Below, in pieces: positions 1 to 7,954 of a DNA stretch of 64,000 bases. Below the pieces are notes generated by a model, which did no database searches, was not told the DNA's origin, and saw nothing but the letters and a program-made list of their open reading frames with translations. Source of the DNA: a virus. The position numbers and the translations under genes were made by a program. Every line of letters starts with the position of its first letter. The first letter of the stretch is position 1. The stretch spans positions 1-64,000 of IMG/VR virus record IMGVR_UViG_3300017963_000192. The stretch is one strand, 5' to 3'.

Positions 1-71
1 GACTTGATCTGAAAATCGAAACAGCGGACAACAGCACCTTTCCAAAACAGGTCTTAATATAAAAATCATAC

Positions 72-100
72 TTGACATTTAAAGATACTTACAGTAAAAT
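72..100 (+). promoter_or_regulatory. sigma70-like promoter
   Basis: TTGACA at 72-77 and TAAAAT at 95-100 are separated by 17 nt. It points rightward but would meet the hairpin at 165-192 within about 70 nt, so any transcript from it would be short unless it reads through. No plus-strand gene follows until 1879. It may be a remnant of the neighbouring replicon. Confidence 0.5.
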
Positions 101-140
101 TTATCCACAGCAGTAGTCCTGCTTCGGAAAGCTGCGGGAC

Positions 141-159
141 GTTGTGCGCAATTTCGAGC
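141..159 (+). repeat. left inverted repeat of the R-M cassette
   Basis: This 19-nt sequence (GTTGTGCGCAATTTCGAGC) recurs at 2980-2998 in inverted orientation with 18 of 19 identical bases. It lies in a GC-richer tract with a short hairpin just to its left (about 113-140). The two copies bracket Vsr, the C5 methyltransferase and the restriction endonuclease, suggesting the cassette moved as a unit. Confidence 0.6.
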
Positions 160-164
160 AAAAA

Positions 165-192
165 CTTAAAAAGCCGCACGTCCTGTGCGGCT
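165..192 (-). terminator. rho-independent terminator after vsr
   Basis: Read on the minus strand, an 8-bp perfect stem (AGCCGCAC / GTGCGGCT, 5-nt loop) is followed by TTTTAAG. It starts at the stop codon of the Vsr gene and would end the leftward methyltransferase-Vsr transcript. Confidence 0.75.
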
Positions 193-572
193 TATTGATC
201 AAATATATTATCTAAAACCATTTTCTTCAATTTTTTTAATTTATTTTCATTTATTTCACATTCCCAAATAATTAAAACATTCCAACCAAGTTTTTTTAAT
301 TCTTTTTTATTTCTTTTATCTCTTTCAATATTTTTTTGAAATTTATCTTCCCAATATTTACTATTAGTGGCTGGCATTGATGCTCTTTTACAATTTTTAT
401 GCCTATGCCAAAAACAACCATGAACAAATATAATAGTATTATATTTTTTTAATACAATATCAGGTTTTCCTGGTAAATTTTCTACATTTATTCTAAACCT
501 AAAACCTTCGCCATGTAACCATTTCCTAACAAGTTTTTCCGGTGTTGTGTTTGAAGAAGGTACTTTTGACAT
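192..572 (-). CDS. vsr: very short patch repair endonuclease (Vsr)
   Basis: A 126-residue protein that matches the Vsr family along its length. Vsr nicks 5' of T in T:G mismatches made when 5-methylcytosine deaminates, so it normally travels with a C5 methyltransferase, as here. Visible landmarks are the N-terminal TPEKLVRKWLHGEGFRFR segment, the PDIVLKKYNTIIFVHGCFWH core with the catalytic Asp and the conserved FxHGCFWHxH zinc/active-site block, and the C-terminal LGWNVLIIWECE segment. The start has an AGGG-type ribosome binding site. It is the last gene of the leftward arm of the R-M cassette and ends in a terminator. Confidence 0.93.
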   Translation of the reverse strand: MSKVPSSNTTPEKLVRKWLHGEGFRFRINVENLPGKPDIVLKKYNTIIFVHGCFWHRHKNCKRASMPATNSKYWEDKFQKNIERDKRNKKELKKLGWNVLIIWECEINENKLKKLKKMVLDNIFDQ

Positions 573-609
573 AATTTCCCTTCTTTTTTTTTTGAAAATT
601 TATCCATTA

Positions 610-858
610 TTACTTAGTAAATTCTTTGTAAAGTAATACTGACCGTTTTAACTGTGATTTAACTGAAGGTGAAAGCTCTTTAAATTTGTCATTACTTGAG
701 ACATCAAATATTATTTTATCAATAGATTTATTAAAGTTTACATTAAATAAACTTGAAACACGTTTTAATCTTGATAAAACATCTCTTGCGGATTTAATTT
801 CAAACCCTTTTTCATCGATTAACCATTCTTGAAAATTTGATTTGTCTTTCTCATCCAT
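610..858 (-). CDS. small protein of the R-M cassette, function unknown
   Basis: 82 residues, charged, predicted all-helical (EWLIDEKGFEIKSARDV and following). Its stop lies 37 nt before the Vsr start, and its own start overlaps the end of the methyltransferase gene. The helical pattern recalls the SAM-like core-binding domain of tyrosine recombinases, but there is no catalytic domain. Being wedged between methyltransferase and Vsr suggests an accessory or control protein of the cassette. I do not recognise the family. Confidence 0.6.
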   Translation of the reverse strand: MDEKDKSNFQEWLIDEKGFEIKSARDVLSRLKRVSSLFNVNFNKSIDKIIFDVSSNDKFKELSPSVKSQLKRSVLLYKEFTK

Positions 859-1779
859 TTATTTTGCCTTTTTAAAAATTATTGTATTTTGCATATCTAT
901 ATATTCATTTATACACTTTGCAATAAATTCAGCCATTTTGACAGGTACTGCATTCCCTATCATTTGCTCTAATTCCGTTTTGCTACCTTCCCAATAAAAA
1001 TCTTTTGGAAATGTCTGAATTCTTGCTCTTTCAATAGTTGTTAAAGGCCTTAATTTGCTTGATTTTTTTATTGGGTCACCGGGATGTCCAGGATAACCTT
1101 TAGGGACAGGCCTATTTACACCTCGTATTGTTGGCGAAGGCTCATCAATTGAAAATATTCCCCTCCTATTGTAGTTCCTAGGATGACGATAAAAATATTC
1201 AATATCAAGTTCTTCTCCAAAATAATCTCTTACAGTCATAGGTTTTGTTGAGAGGTTGTTTTGTATTATTTCATCTAAAAATCCATCTTCTGCATTTTTA
1301 ACACCCACGCAGAAAAATCTTTTTCTTTTTTGTGGAACACCACAATAACTTGAATCAATAACCTTTTCTGTCAGCCCATAATACGATTCTTTAAATATTT
1401 TTCTAGCCTTTATATAACTATTACTCTTAACAATTCTATCCACATTTTCCATTACAAACCACTCTGGCTTGACCTCTTGAATTATCTTTGCAAAAGATAT
1501 AGTTAAATCAGCTCTATCGCCCTCTTTTCTCTTCCCGGCATGTGAAAAATCTTGACATGGAGGTCCACCAATGATTATAAAAGGTTTATGTTTTGAAATA
1601 ATTTTCGCAGAATTTTCATGATTCGATAAATCAATATCTGAAATATCATGTTTAAAGTTAGTTTTATATATATTTATTGCTTTTTCCCAGTTATCAAATG
1701 CATGAGCAACATTAAAACCTTCATTCATAAATCCCAAGGACATTCCACCACAGCCAGCAAAGATATCTATTGTTTTCAT
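859..1779 (-). CDS. DNA (cytosine-5-)-methyltransferase
   Basis: A 306-residue C5 methyltransferase with the full motif order: FAGCGGMSLGF (motif I, SAM binding), PPCQDFSHAG (IV, catalytic Cys), ENVDR (VI), YCGVPQKRKRFF (VIII), then the variable recognition region and IGNAVPVKMAEFIA (X). The start at 1779 has a GGAAGA ribosome binding site; an upstream in-frame Met at 1818 adds 13 residues without homology. It is divergent from the restriction endonuclease and should protect its sites. By analogy with HindV/HgiDI systems the target would be GRCGYC; this is inference from the partner enzyme. The likely minus promoter is at 1809-1837. Confidence 0.93.
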   Translation of the reverse strand: MKTIDIFAGCGGMSLGFMNEGFNVAHAFDNWEKAINIYKTNFKHDISDIDLSNHENSAKIISKHKPFIIIGGPPCQDFSHAGKRKEGDRADLTISFAKIIQEVKPEWFVMENVDRIVKSNSYIKARKIFKESYYGLTEKVIDSSYCGVPQKRKRFFCVGVKNAEDGFLDEIIQNNLSTKPMTVRDYFGEELDIEYFYRHPRNYNRRGIFSIDEPSPTIRGVNRPVPKGYPGHPGDPIKKSSKLRPLTTIERARIQTFPKDFYWEGSKTELEQMIGNAVPVKMAEFIAKCINEYIDMQNTIIFKKAK

Positions 1780-1808
1780 ATATTTCTTCCGATATTTAAT
1801 ATATGACA

Positions 1809-1849
1809 TAATAATCATATTACAACAATGACGTCAAGTATTTGACGCC
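1809..1849 (-). promoter_or_regulatory. divergent control region with two GRCGYC sites
   Basis: On the minus strand, TTGACG (1832-1837) and TTATTA (1809-1814) are 17 nt apart and would drive the methyltransferase. GACGTC at 1830-1835 overlaps the -35 box, and GACGCC lies at 1844-1849. Both fit GRCGYC, the sequence expected for HindVP-type systems. Methylation of these sites could report modification status to the promoter, a known theme in some type II systems; here it is inference. Confidence 0.5.
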
Positions 1850-1878
1850 TTTATTATAAAATTTTGAGGTGTTTTTTT

Positions 1879-2928
1879 ATGCCAGAAGAACCTAGCCTTT
1901 ACGGAATAATTAATTCAAATCGAACAGGGGATGATCTTTGGGGAAAAAATCAATTTAATAGTTCATTCCCTGTTTCTTTGGCATGCTACATGAGAGACAA
2001 TGACATTAATGCTATATATTTATCTTTGAATGAAAATCTTGAAGTTGTTGCAAATGAACTACATTTTAATGAAGTTTTTAATACATCTTTAGACTCAAAT
2101 GATATATATTTTTCTTTTGAATCAAAATTTGATCCGTATCAAGTTTATTCGTACGATGATATTTCAGGAATTGATCTTGTTGTTAAAGATACTTCAGGCA
2201 ACTTTTTACAACCACTGGAAATTAAATTAACCGTAATACCTGATAATAGTACATATCAAAACAATGAAAGTGAATGGGGTTCAGAAATTGTAATTAGACC
2301 TCCTACTACAAAATATTGTGGCTTAGGCATGGTACATTCCTGTATAAATCAATTAGAGGAAATAAGAAATATATTTGAACCTGTTTGCCATGATGTAAGA
2401 CACTGGGACAGTATTCCCGAAATAAATTCAAAGATGGATGATTTTATTGATGCATTAAATATTTTTGAAAGTCAGTATATTCAATTTCAAAAACCATTAT
2501 TATTACAGCCAATATGGAAAACGCAAGGTAAAAGCCCTTTATTAGCAGAGAATGCATTTGATATTTTTGTATGGAGTGATTTTGCTTTAAGCAGACTTTT
2601 TATTGATGCTTCAAACAATAGAAATGATAATGTAACTCGCTTGATGAGAAGTACTGCTCGTTTAACAAGATTTCTTTATGAAATAAGTACACGTAGAATT
2701 ACTCATTTGAATCATATTTACACAGAAATGACATTCGGTCATCAAACTGATAAAGAATTTTCAGTGAATGGTTCAAAAACTGTTCCATATATGAATCATG
2801 TTAGACGTTTCAATCCCATATTACCCCAAAGTGTTCTTTCTAATATTATTCTTGGTGGTGGTGAAGAAAAATTAAGTCCTGAAAGAAGATTTGACCAAAC
2901 GATATACTATACAATTGCAAATAGATAG
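1879..2928 (+). CDS. HindVP-family type II restriction endonuclease
   Basis: 349 residues, the only clear plus-strand gene. The N-terminal block PSLYGIINSNRTGDDLWGKN followed by QFNSSFPVSLACYMRD is what I know from the HindVP family (GRCGYC cutters). Further family-like parts are the DLVVKD...PLEIKLT segment, a plausible PD-(D/E)XK core (D and ExK), and a long helical C-terminal half. The start at 1879 follows a GAGGTG ribosome binding site; an upstream in-frame Met at 1864 is less likely. It diverges from the cognate C5 methyltransferase. The gene appears intact, so the cassette should be a working restriction system, presumably against competing DNA or as a selfish element (inference). Confidence 0.85.
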   Translation: MPEEPSLYGIINSNRTGDDLWGKNQFNSSFPVSLACYMRDNDINAIYLSLNENLEVVANELHFNEVFNTSLDSNDIYFSFESKFDPYQVYSYDDISGIDLVVKDTSGNFLQPLEIKLTVIPDNSTYQNNESEWGSEIVIRPPTTKYCGLGMVHSCINQLEEIRNIFEPVCHDVRHWDSIPEINSKMDDFIDALNIFESQYIQFQKPLLLQPIWKTQGKSPLLAENAFDIFVWSDFALSRLFIDASNNRNDNVTRLMRSTARLTRFLYEISTRRITHLNHIYTEMTFGHQTDKEFSVNGSKTVPYMNHVRRFNPILPQSVLSNIILGGGEEKLSPERRFDQTIYYTIANR

Positions 2929-2979
2929 TTTTTCAATCAGCCTCCGCCCTCCTTGGCTCCGGCTGACTAAATGTAAGAA

Positions 2980-2998
2980 GCTCGAAACTGCGCACAAC
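2980..2998 (-). repeat. right inverted repeat of the R-M cassette
   Basis: Inverted copy of 141-159 (18/19 identical). It sits in a GC-rich tract (about 2935-3037) that continues into the 3' end of the adjacent adenine methyltransferase gene. Composition here differs sharply from the surrounding AT-rich sequence. Confidence 0.6.
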
Positions 2999-3037
2999 AC
3001 GGCGTAATGCGTTGCGCTCCCTGCGGTCGCTTGGGCT

Positions 3038-3916
3038 TCACCACATTTTCACCTCCGCTATCGCTACGGTATAATTTGTTATAATTAATTCATTGCCAAT
3101 TTTTCTGGTACCATTTTTACAATTTGAAGTATTATATAACCATGAACGCTCATATATCTGTGCCCAGTTGTATAGATCTCTAATTTCAGGACAGTCATCA
3201 TATGATAAGCAGAAATAAAAACTTGTTTTTTTTAAAATATTTGCTAAGCGATGGTGATCATTTTCCACGAAAGATTTTTGATATGCTCGTTTTTGGTCTG
3301 CATGATAGTACGGTGGGTCTAAATATATCAATACACTTTTACCTTTTTGAGGAGTGTTTATAACATACTCAAAATCTAAACTAGTAAGCTCAACATTATG
3401 AAGTTTGTTGCCAGCATTTTCAATAAATTTACCCCAATTTTGAGGCGGAGAGCTTTTACCTTCTTTATAACCCCAAGCCGGCTTATGTATAATGCCTGAG
3501 TATGAGGTACGATTTAAATAATAAATTTTAAATGCGTTTTCAAGTAATGATTCCGGTGAAAAATTTTTTATTTCGGCATGCCTTTCTTTTGTAGCAATTT
3601 CTTTTGAAATTAACTTCTGAAGTTTATGACGATTATCATTGCAAGCAATAATATTATAAACATCTATTATATCTTTATCAATATCATTGAGCCAATTATA
3701 TTGTGATTTATTTTTCCCAAAAAAAATATTTCCACCACCTACAAACGGTTCTCTAAATTCGTCATGTGGGACACAATTAATGAAAGGTAGAATATATTTA
3801 AGAGCATAAAATTTACCCCCTGGATATCTAAAAGGTGATGCAACAAAATCGCTTGACTTAATGTAACTACCATCAGAATCAAATTCGATTATATTATTGT
3901 GAAATATTTTATTCAT
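3038..3916 (-). CDS. Dam-family DNA adenine N6-methyltransferase (copy A)
   Basis: 292 residues, class D12 adenine methyltransferase. Visible motifs are FRYPGGKFYALKYILPFI (N-terminal), FREPFVGGGNIFF (motif I, SAM binding) and VLIYLDPPYYHAD (motif IV, catalytic DPPY). It is a paralogue of the next gene (3937-4740). Both end their homologous part at ELIITNY, but this copy runs on for about 10 extra residues (TVAIAEVKMW) encoded by the GC-rich cassette flank, as if the original 3' end had been replaced. Likely role: methylating phage DNA against host nucleases or for timing; the target sequence is not deducible, though GATC is usual for this class. Confidence 0.9.
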   Translation of the reverse strand: MNKIFHNNIIEFDSDGSYIKSSDFVASPFRYPGGKFYALKYILPFINCVPHDEFREPFVGGGNIFFGKNKSQYNWLNDIDKDIIDVYNIIACNDNRHKLQKLISKEIATKERHAEIKNFSPESLLENAFKIYYLNRTSYSGIIHKPAWGYKEGKSSPPQNWGKFIENAGNKLHNVELTSLDFEYVINTPQKGKSVLIYLDPPYYHADQKRAYQKSFVENDHHRLANILKKTSFYFCLSYDDCPEIRDLYNWAQIYERSWLYNTSNCKNGTRKIGNELIITNYTVAIAEVKMW

Positions 3917-3936
3917 GAAAAAGCCTGTTATCGTTA

Positions 3937-4740
3937 TTATATTTCATAATTGGTGATAATTAATTCAAAGCCTAATCTTCTTTTTCCCTTTTGAATATGT
4001 GAATTGTCAACTCTATAGAAAAAATTAGCCTCATGTATATTTGCCCATTTGTACATATCTCTTACTTCAGGAACATCATCATATGTTAAGAAAAAACTAT
4101 ATTTTGTTTCTTTTAATAGGGATAATAGTCTGTAGTGATCGTCAATGCTAAAACCATTCCTATAATGTTTGTTTTTTGGTGGAGAAAAATATGGAGGATC
4201 AACATATAATAAAACTTTTGAAGTATTAGTTTGCTTTTTAATTACTTTTTCAAAATCATAGTTTGTCAATTTAATATTTTCAAGTTTTTCACCACAAGGT
4301 ATGATTCTTTCATGCCATCTTTCAGGTGGTAAACTTCTTTTAGGTCTATAACCCCAAGCAGCTGAGGCAAGTTTGCCGCTAAATGATGTCCTATTTAAAT
4401 AATAATATTTGAATGCAATTTCCATTTCATTATTTGGGTTGAAATCATATATTTCTTTCCATCTTTCTTTTGATGCAATTTCTTGAGATAATTGATTGAT
4501 TAATTTTGTTCTTTTATTTGGATCGCTCATTATTTTAAAAGTAGTGATTAATTCATTATCAATATCATTGAGCCAATTTTGATTAGATTTAGGTTTATTG
4601 AAAAAAACAGAACCTCCACCTACAAACGGTTCTCTGTATTCTTCGTGTAAAATATTGCTCCAAAAAGGTCTTAAAATATTCAATGCATAATATTTTCCAC
4701 CAGGATATCTTAATGGTATTGGATGTCTTTTAAGTGTCAT
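3937..4740 (-). CDS. Dam-family DNA adenine N6-methyltransferase (copy B)
   Basis: 267 residues from the start at 4740, which has an AGGA ribosome binding site; a longer reading from 4854 would add a hydrophobic, non-homologous stretch. Motifs: LRYPGGKYYALNILRPFW, YREPFVGGGSVFF (motif I), VLLYVDPPYFSPP (motif IV, DPPY). It is similar to copy A throughout, so the pair arose by duplication or two acquisitions and may have diverged in target. A 21-nt gap separates it from copy A. The 253 bp upstream (4741-4993) hold no credible gene; on the minus strand a TATAAT-like -10 lies at 4811-4816. Confidence 0.9.
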   Translation of the reverse strand: MTLKRHPIPLRYPGGKYYALNILRPFWSNILHEEYREPFVGGGSVFFNKPKSNQNWLNDIDNELITTFKIMSDPNKRTKLINQLSQEIASKERWKEIYDFNPNNEMEIAFKYYYLNRTSFSGKLASAAWGYRPKRSLPPERWHERIIPCGEKLENIKLTNYDFEKVIKKQTNTSKVLLYVDPPYFSPPKNKHYRNGFSIDDHYRLLSLLKETKYSFFLTYDDVPEVRDMYKWANIHEANFFYRVDNSHIQKGKRRLGFELIITNYEI

Positions 4741-4993
4741 AATCTTATCCTTTTCAATACGTAACAAATGTATAGCTGTATGAAAAATTGTCAAGTAAAA
4801 AATTCCATTTATTATAACATAACTACTTCTGAATACATACAGTTTTCTTTGCAAAACTTTGTTTGTTTTATTGTTTCATTGTTTTGTAAAGCTAACTCCT
4901 TTTTTGATATAGAACAATTAATAAAAATACATAATGATAAAATAATAATTTTTTTCCTTTTATTTTCCTTTACGATTTGTGTCTTCATTTTAT

Positions 4994-5263
4994 TTAATGT
5001 TTAAAGTCTTTTGTTTCATTTTTATTTAAAAGTTCACTAGATACTGCTATATAATTGAGAATAATATTAGCCATTGCTCCTCTATTGCTTTCACAAATTT
5101 TCATTAATTCTCCCATTAGTGAAAATACATCGTTTTTTATCATAGCTTCTTTTATTAAAGCCTCACCTTTTTCTATCTCTTCACCAGTAACATTTAAAGA
5201 TTCCAAAATTCTAAAATAGTTTTCCTCTTTTTTTGTTTTTATCCTATTGTTTTTATTCCCCAA
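4994..5263 (-). CDS. hypothetical protein
   Basis: 89 residues (probably TTG start overlapping the end of the upstream gene). Mainly helical and polar, with one mildly hydrophobic C-terminal helix. No family recognised. It is the last gene of the 5-14.5 kb run of small phage genes. Confidence 0.55.
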   Translation of the reverse strand: MGNKNNRIKTKKEENYFRILESLNVTGEEIEKGEALIKEAMIKNDVFSLMGELMKICESNRGAMANIILNYIAVSSELLNKNETKDFKH

Positions 5264-5658
5264 GAAGTGCTTTCTTCATTTTCGTGGCGACATTTATCTG
5301 TATTCATATATTTACAATCAATAGGACGAGGCTCATTATCAATTGGTTTAAGGGGTTTCTTTTCATAGTCTTTAAATACAGATTCTAAAATATTGGTTAC
5401 TTTGTTGTAAATATAATGGCTACCTTCTCCGCATTTGAAATAATCCTCTATACATCTTTTTATTTTATCGTCTATTTCTCTTCTTACTATCATTTCTATT
5501 GTGCCATCTAGTCCACTAAGATTTTTAGCAAGTTCCTCCTTAACTCTTTGCTCTATGACTTCCCCTAATTCTGAACCATTTATTCCGAGATGATGTTTTA
5601 TTTCGTGAACCATATAGTCAAGTGTTAATGTTACAGTAGGTACTGCTCTAGCATCCAT
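5239..5658 (-). CDS. hypothetical protein
   Basis: 139 residues, helical N-terminal two thirds with a long charged helix (about residues 30-75). C-terminal tail has two Cys and a His (CKYMNTDKCRH) that could bind zinc. It overlaps its downstream neighbour by 25 nt and starts 2 nt from the upstream stop, so it is translated as part of the same operon. Family unknown. Confidence 0.65.
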   Translation of the reverse strand: MDARAVPTVTLTLDYMVHEIKHHLGINGSELGEVIEQRVKEELAKNLSGLDGTIEMIVRREIDDKIKRCIEDYFKCGEGSHYIYNKVTNILESVFKDYEKKPLKPIDNEPRPIDCKYMNTDKCRHENEESTSWGIKTIG

Positions 5659-5659
5659 A

Positions 5660-5935
5660 TTAAACCTCCTCTTTATATTTTTCTAATAGTTCTTTTTTTA
5701 TTCTTAATCCTTCTGTTCCAAAAGTGTGCTTTATGTTTTCATCTTTAGCACGTTCCAATAAAGCCATTAAAATATTTATATTTTCATCAAAAACTTTAGT
5801 GTGACGTTTGTATCTTTTAAAAGCCTCTTCACCCGCATCGGTAAGTATTCTTAAACAAGTATCACAAATATCGAGTCCATCATCTATTTCTTTTTCACAG
5901 TATTCACATACATTGAGTTCAATTATCTTTTTCAT
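5660..5935 (-). CDS. zinc-ribbon small protein
   Basis: 91 residues. An N-terminal CEYC...CDTC pair (about residues 10-28) forms a treble-clef or zinc-ribbon knuckle, followed by helical, charged sequence. It overlaps the stop of the small upstream gene (5919-6062). One of many short cysteine-knuckle proteins in this region; role unknown. Confidence 0.7.
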   Translation of the reverse strand: MKKIIELNVCEYCEKEIDDGLDICDTCLRILTDAGEEAFKRYKRHTKVFDENINILMALLERAKDENIKHTFGTEGLRIKKELLEKYKEEV

Positions 5936-6062
5936 TATCTTCCTCCATTTCTCTTTTTTGATTTAAAACACACTCAAAACAAAGATTAATTTTGTCTTTT
6001 CCGTAGGATCTTACTTTTTCTACACTTCCGCAACAATCACAAGTTTCTTTTTCTTTTTTCAT
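5919..6062 (-). CDS. zinc-knuckle micro-protein
   Basis: 47 residues with CDCC near the N-terminus and CFEC about 18 residues later, a CxxC-x18-CxxC arrangement typical of small phage zinc-binding proteins. Its C-terminus overlaps the next gene by 17 nt. It is tightly packed with both neighbours, which supports it as a real gene despite its size. Confidence 0.6.
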   Translation of the reverse strand: MKKEKETCDCCGSVEKVRSYGKDKINLCFECVLNQKREMEEDNEKDN

Positions 6063-6063
6063 A

Positions 6064-6645
6064 TCAACACCATACCCTACTTATCGGACTTTTCTCATAT
6101 GTAATCATAATTCTTGAATCTTTAGGTGGTTTTTTTGTTAAATGTAAAACATCTCCATTAGTAGTGCGAATCCCACCAAAACTAGAATCAATTATTTTAA
6201 ATTCATTTTCAGTTATAATACATCCATTAATATATACTGCTCTAACATTTTTAACAACGTATTCTAAATAATAATTACTACTTCTAAAAAATCCTGATCC
6301 AGTAGTGAATGTTTCGGTTCTTATTTCTTTTTTATTACCATCCTTATAACTATCCTTTTCAACACCATCACTAATTAATACACACCTTTCATTAGAAGTC
6401 CAAGATTTCTTTTTCTTCTTCTTTATATATTTGGGGCGACCACAATATTCACAAACATCGGAATTCAAACTATAAGGTGCTCCACAACTCTTGCATTCAG
6501 TAAGGTCATATTTCTCTTTAGATTCTTTATGTTGTACTTGGGCATCAACATAAGCCTTGTTTACTGCGGGGTATAATTCTGGAGGACTTAATTCAACAAA
6601 TCCCGTAGATGTTGAAAGAATTTTTAAAAGATCTGCTTGAGTCAT
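6064..6645 (-). CDS. zinc-ribbon protein with C-terminal beta domain
   Basis: 193 residues. CKSCGAPYS...CEYCG (about residues 51-68) is a classic zinc-ribbon, followed by a Lys-rich linker and a beta-rich C-terminal domain (residues about 85-190). The N-terminal 45 residues look helical. Function unknown; the ribbon suggests nucleic-acid or protein binding. Confidence 0.7.
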   Translation of the reverse strand: MTQADLLKILSTSTGFVELSPPELYPAVNKAYVDAQVQHKESKEKYDLTECKSCGAPYSLNSDVCEYCGRPKYIKKKKKKSWTSNERCVLISDGVEKDSYKDGNKKEIRTETFTTGSGFFRSSNYYLEYVVKNVRAVYINGCIITENEFKIIDSSFGGIRTTNGDVLHLTKKPPKDSRIMITYEKSPISRVWC

Positions 6646-6655
6646 TTTGTTCTCC

Positions 6656-6895
6656 TTAAATATCCGTAATTTTTCTATGATGTCTGTATTCTAGTTCTCT
6701 TTTTTTTATTTCGTCCTCATCTAAAATAATTCCTTGAAAAACTTTTTTAACTCGCCACCCATTTTCCCATTTACCATAATCATCTTTTATTTTTAACAAT
6801 TTATCTTGTTTAGCAAATTTTTCTGGTATCCAGGAAATTACATTTATTATTCCGTATTTACTCGTTTTTATTAATTTACATTGTTTATACTTCAT
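6656..6895 (-). CDS. small conserved-looking protein (WIPEKFA motif)
   Basis: 79 residues from the start at 6895, which has a GAGGA ribosome binding site; the alternative at 6910 lacks one. The core VISWIPEKFAKQDKLLKI and a downstream GWRVKKVF recall a recurring small phage protein that sits in nucleotide or regulatory regions; no function is known to me. It overlaps the stop of the upstream gene by 11 nt. Confidence 0.65.
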   Translation of the reverse strand: MKYKQCKLIKTSKYGIINVISWIPEKFAKQDKLLKIKDDYGKWENGWRVKKVFQGIILDEDEIKKRELEYRHHRKITDI

Positions 6896-7163
6896 CTTCT
6901 TCCTCATCATAAAATTCTAAAGCTTCTTTATAGCAATTGGGACAAAGACTATAACAATCACCGTGATAATCTTCGTAAGGAAAGAGGTGTTCTCCACAAA
7001 AATACCCCTCACAATGAAATTCTCCACTACCATGCATAGGCCCACATTTATACGCTAAACCTCTGTCAATCTTGTTATTGCATCCCTCATAGTCACATAC
7101 AGCTTCTATACCATATCCTATATCTCTTCCTTTAGAATCTTTTCCACAATAAGCCCAACCCAT
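6885..7163 (-). CDS. cysteine-rich zinc-binding protein (MGWAYCG family)
   Basis: 92 residues starting MGWAYCGKDSKGRDIGYGIE, preceded by GGAGA. About ten Cys and several His follow (CDYEGC, CGPMHG, CEGYFCGEHL, CPNCYKEA), enough for two zinc sites, then an acidic tail. I have seen this signature in short phage proteins of unknown role. A longer in-frame start at 7220 overlaps the preceding gene and lacks a ribosome binding site. Confidence 0.7.
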   Translation of the reverse strand: MGWAYCGKDSKGRDIGYGIEAVCDYEGCNNKIDRGLAYKCGPMHGSGEFHCEGYFCGEHLFPYEDYHGDCYSLCPNCYKEALEFYDEEEDEV

Positions 7164-7206
7164 TATTTTATTCTCCAATTTAGAAATCTCGTATCCGAGA
7201 CGGTTA

Positions 7207-7407
7207 TTAATCATCATCAAAGATAATTGTTTCTATTGGTTTTAATCTTAAACCATAATATGTTTTACATTTATTACATGTAACTTCTATTACAAGACTA
7301 TCGTTATCAATATACATAGATTCACCATCTAAAAACAAGTCAGTTGATCCACACCCACATTTGAATCCATTCTTCATATATGGCTCTAACCATTCATTAC
7401 TAGGCAT
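7207..7407 (-). CDS. zinc-ribbon small protein
   Basis: 66 residues. FKCGCGSTDLF and VTCNKCKTYYG supply a four-Cys zinc ribbon with beta strands between, the usual transcription-factor-like ribbon size. It overlaps its upstream neighbour by one base. Function unknown. Confidence 0.7.
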   Translation of the reverse strand: MPSNEWLEPYMKNGFKCGCGSTDLFLDGESMYIDNDSLVIEVTCNKCKTYYGLRLKPIETIIFDDD

Positions 7408-7679
7408 TATGTATCTTTATCTCCTATTAATCTAAAAACATAATCTTTCTTTTGCACTTCTTTTTCAAGTGATTTTTCTAAATCAATTATTTCTTCTTCA
7501 AGACCATTAACATAAGAATCCTTTCTATGTATAATTTTAATTATCTCTTTTCTTGTATATCCTAATGATAGCAACAGTCTAAAAAAATCGTCCATTATTC
7601 GGGATAATGGTACTTTTTTATTTCTTTTTATACATATAGTTTTATTTTCATCTTCTATGATTATTTTCATATTATTCAT
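7407..7679 (-). CDS. hypothetical protein with C-terminal coiled coil
   Basis: 90 residues. A short beta-rich start, a helix-turn-helix-like middle (IMDDFFRLLLSLGYTRKEII) and a coiled-coil C-terminal part (LEEEIIDLEKSLEKEVQKK). The start could be ATG at 7679 or 7670. It overlaps the end of the membrane protein gene upstream. No family recognised. Confidence 0.6.
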   Translation of the reverse strand: MNNMKIIIEDENKTICIKRNKKVPLSRIMDDFFRLLLSLGYTRKEIIKIIHRKDSYVNGLEEEIIDLEKSLEKEVQKKDYVFRLIGDKDT

Positions 7680-7953
7680 CACTGTTTATAAATTTGTCTT
7701 TGTTCCATCTATCTCGATAGGATCCTATTTCGAATTTTTTAATAAAACCTTTAGGATCAAGATGTAATAGCATAGAATCAGCGTGTGTAACTTTAACGAC
7801 TTGTTCTAATTGATCTATTCTATTAAGAATATCTTCTTGTTTTTCCATTATTTGAATATTTTCAAAATGGATTTGAAGATGCTTTAAAATCAAGAGAGAC
7901 ACCATTATTGTTATTCCTAACATTAAAAAGAAGTAGCTTTTTACAGATGTCAT
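7672..7953 (-). CDS. single-pass membrane protein with coiled coil
   Basis: 93 residues. One N-terminal transmembrane segment (about residues 7-24, SYFFLMLGITIMVSLLIL) followed by a coiled coil (about 30-55) and a polar C-terminal part, probably N-in/C-out anchored in the inner membrane. It lies directly after the sigma-like gene. Role unknown. Confidence 0.65.
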   Translation of the reverse strand: MTSVKSYFFLMLGITIMVSLLILKHLQIHFENIQIMEKQEDILNRIDQLEQVVKVTHADSMLLHLDPKGFIKKFEIGSYRDRWNKDKFINSDE

Positions 7954-7954
7954 A

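Noticed and set aside
141-2998. Integron attC sites flanking the R-M cassette
   Set aside because: The GC-rich ends resemble attC superficially, but the copies are inverted and the RYYYAAC/GTTRRRY cores are not clear.
4768-5004. Plus-strand gene of 78 codons
   Set aside because: Hydrophobic, AT-biased frame in a promoter-containing gap, antisense to the operon, no ribosome binding site.
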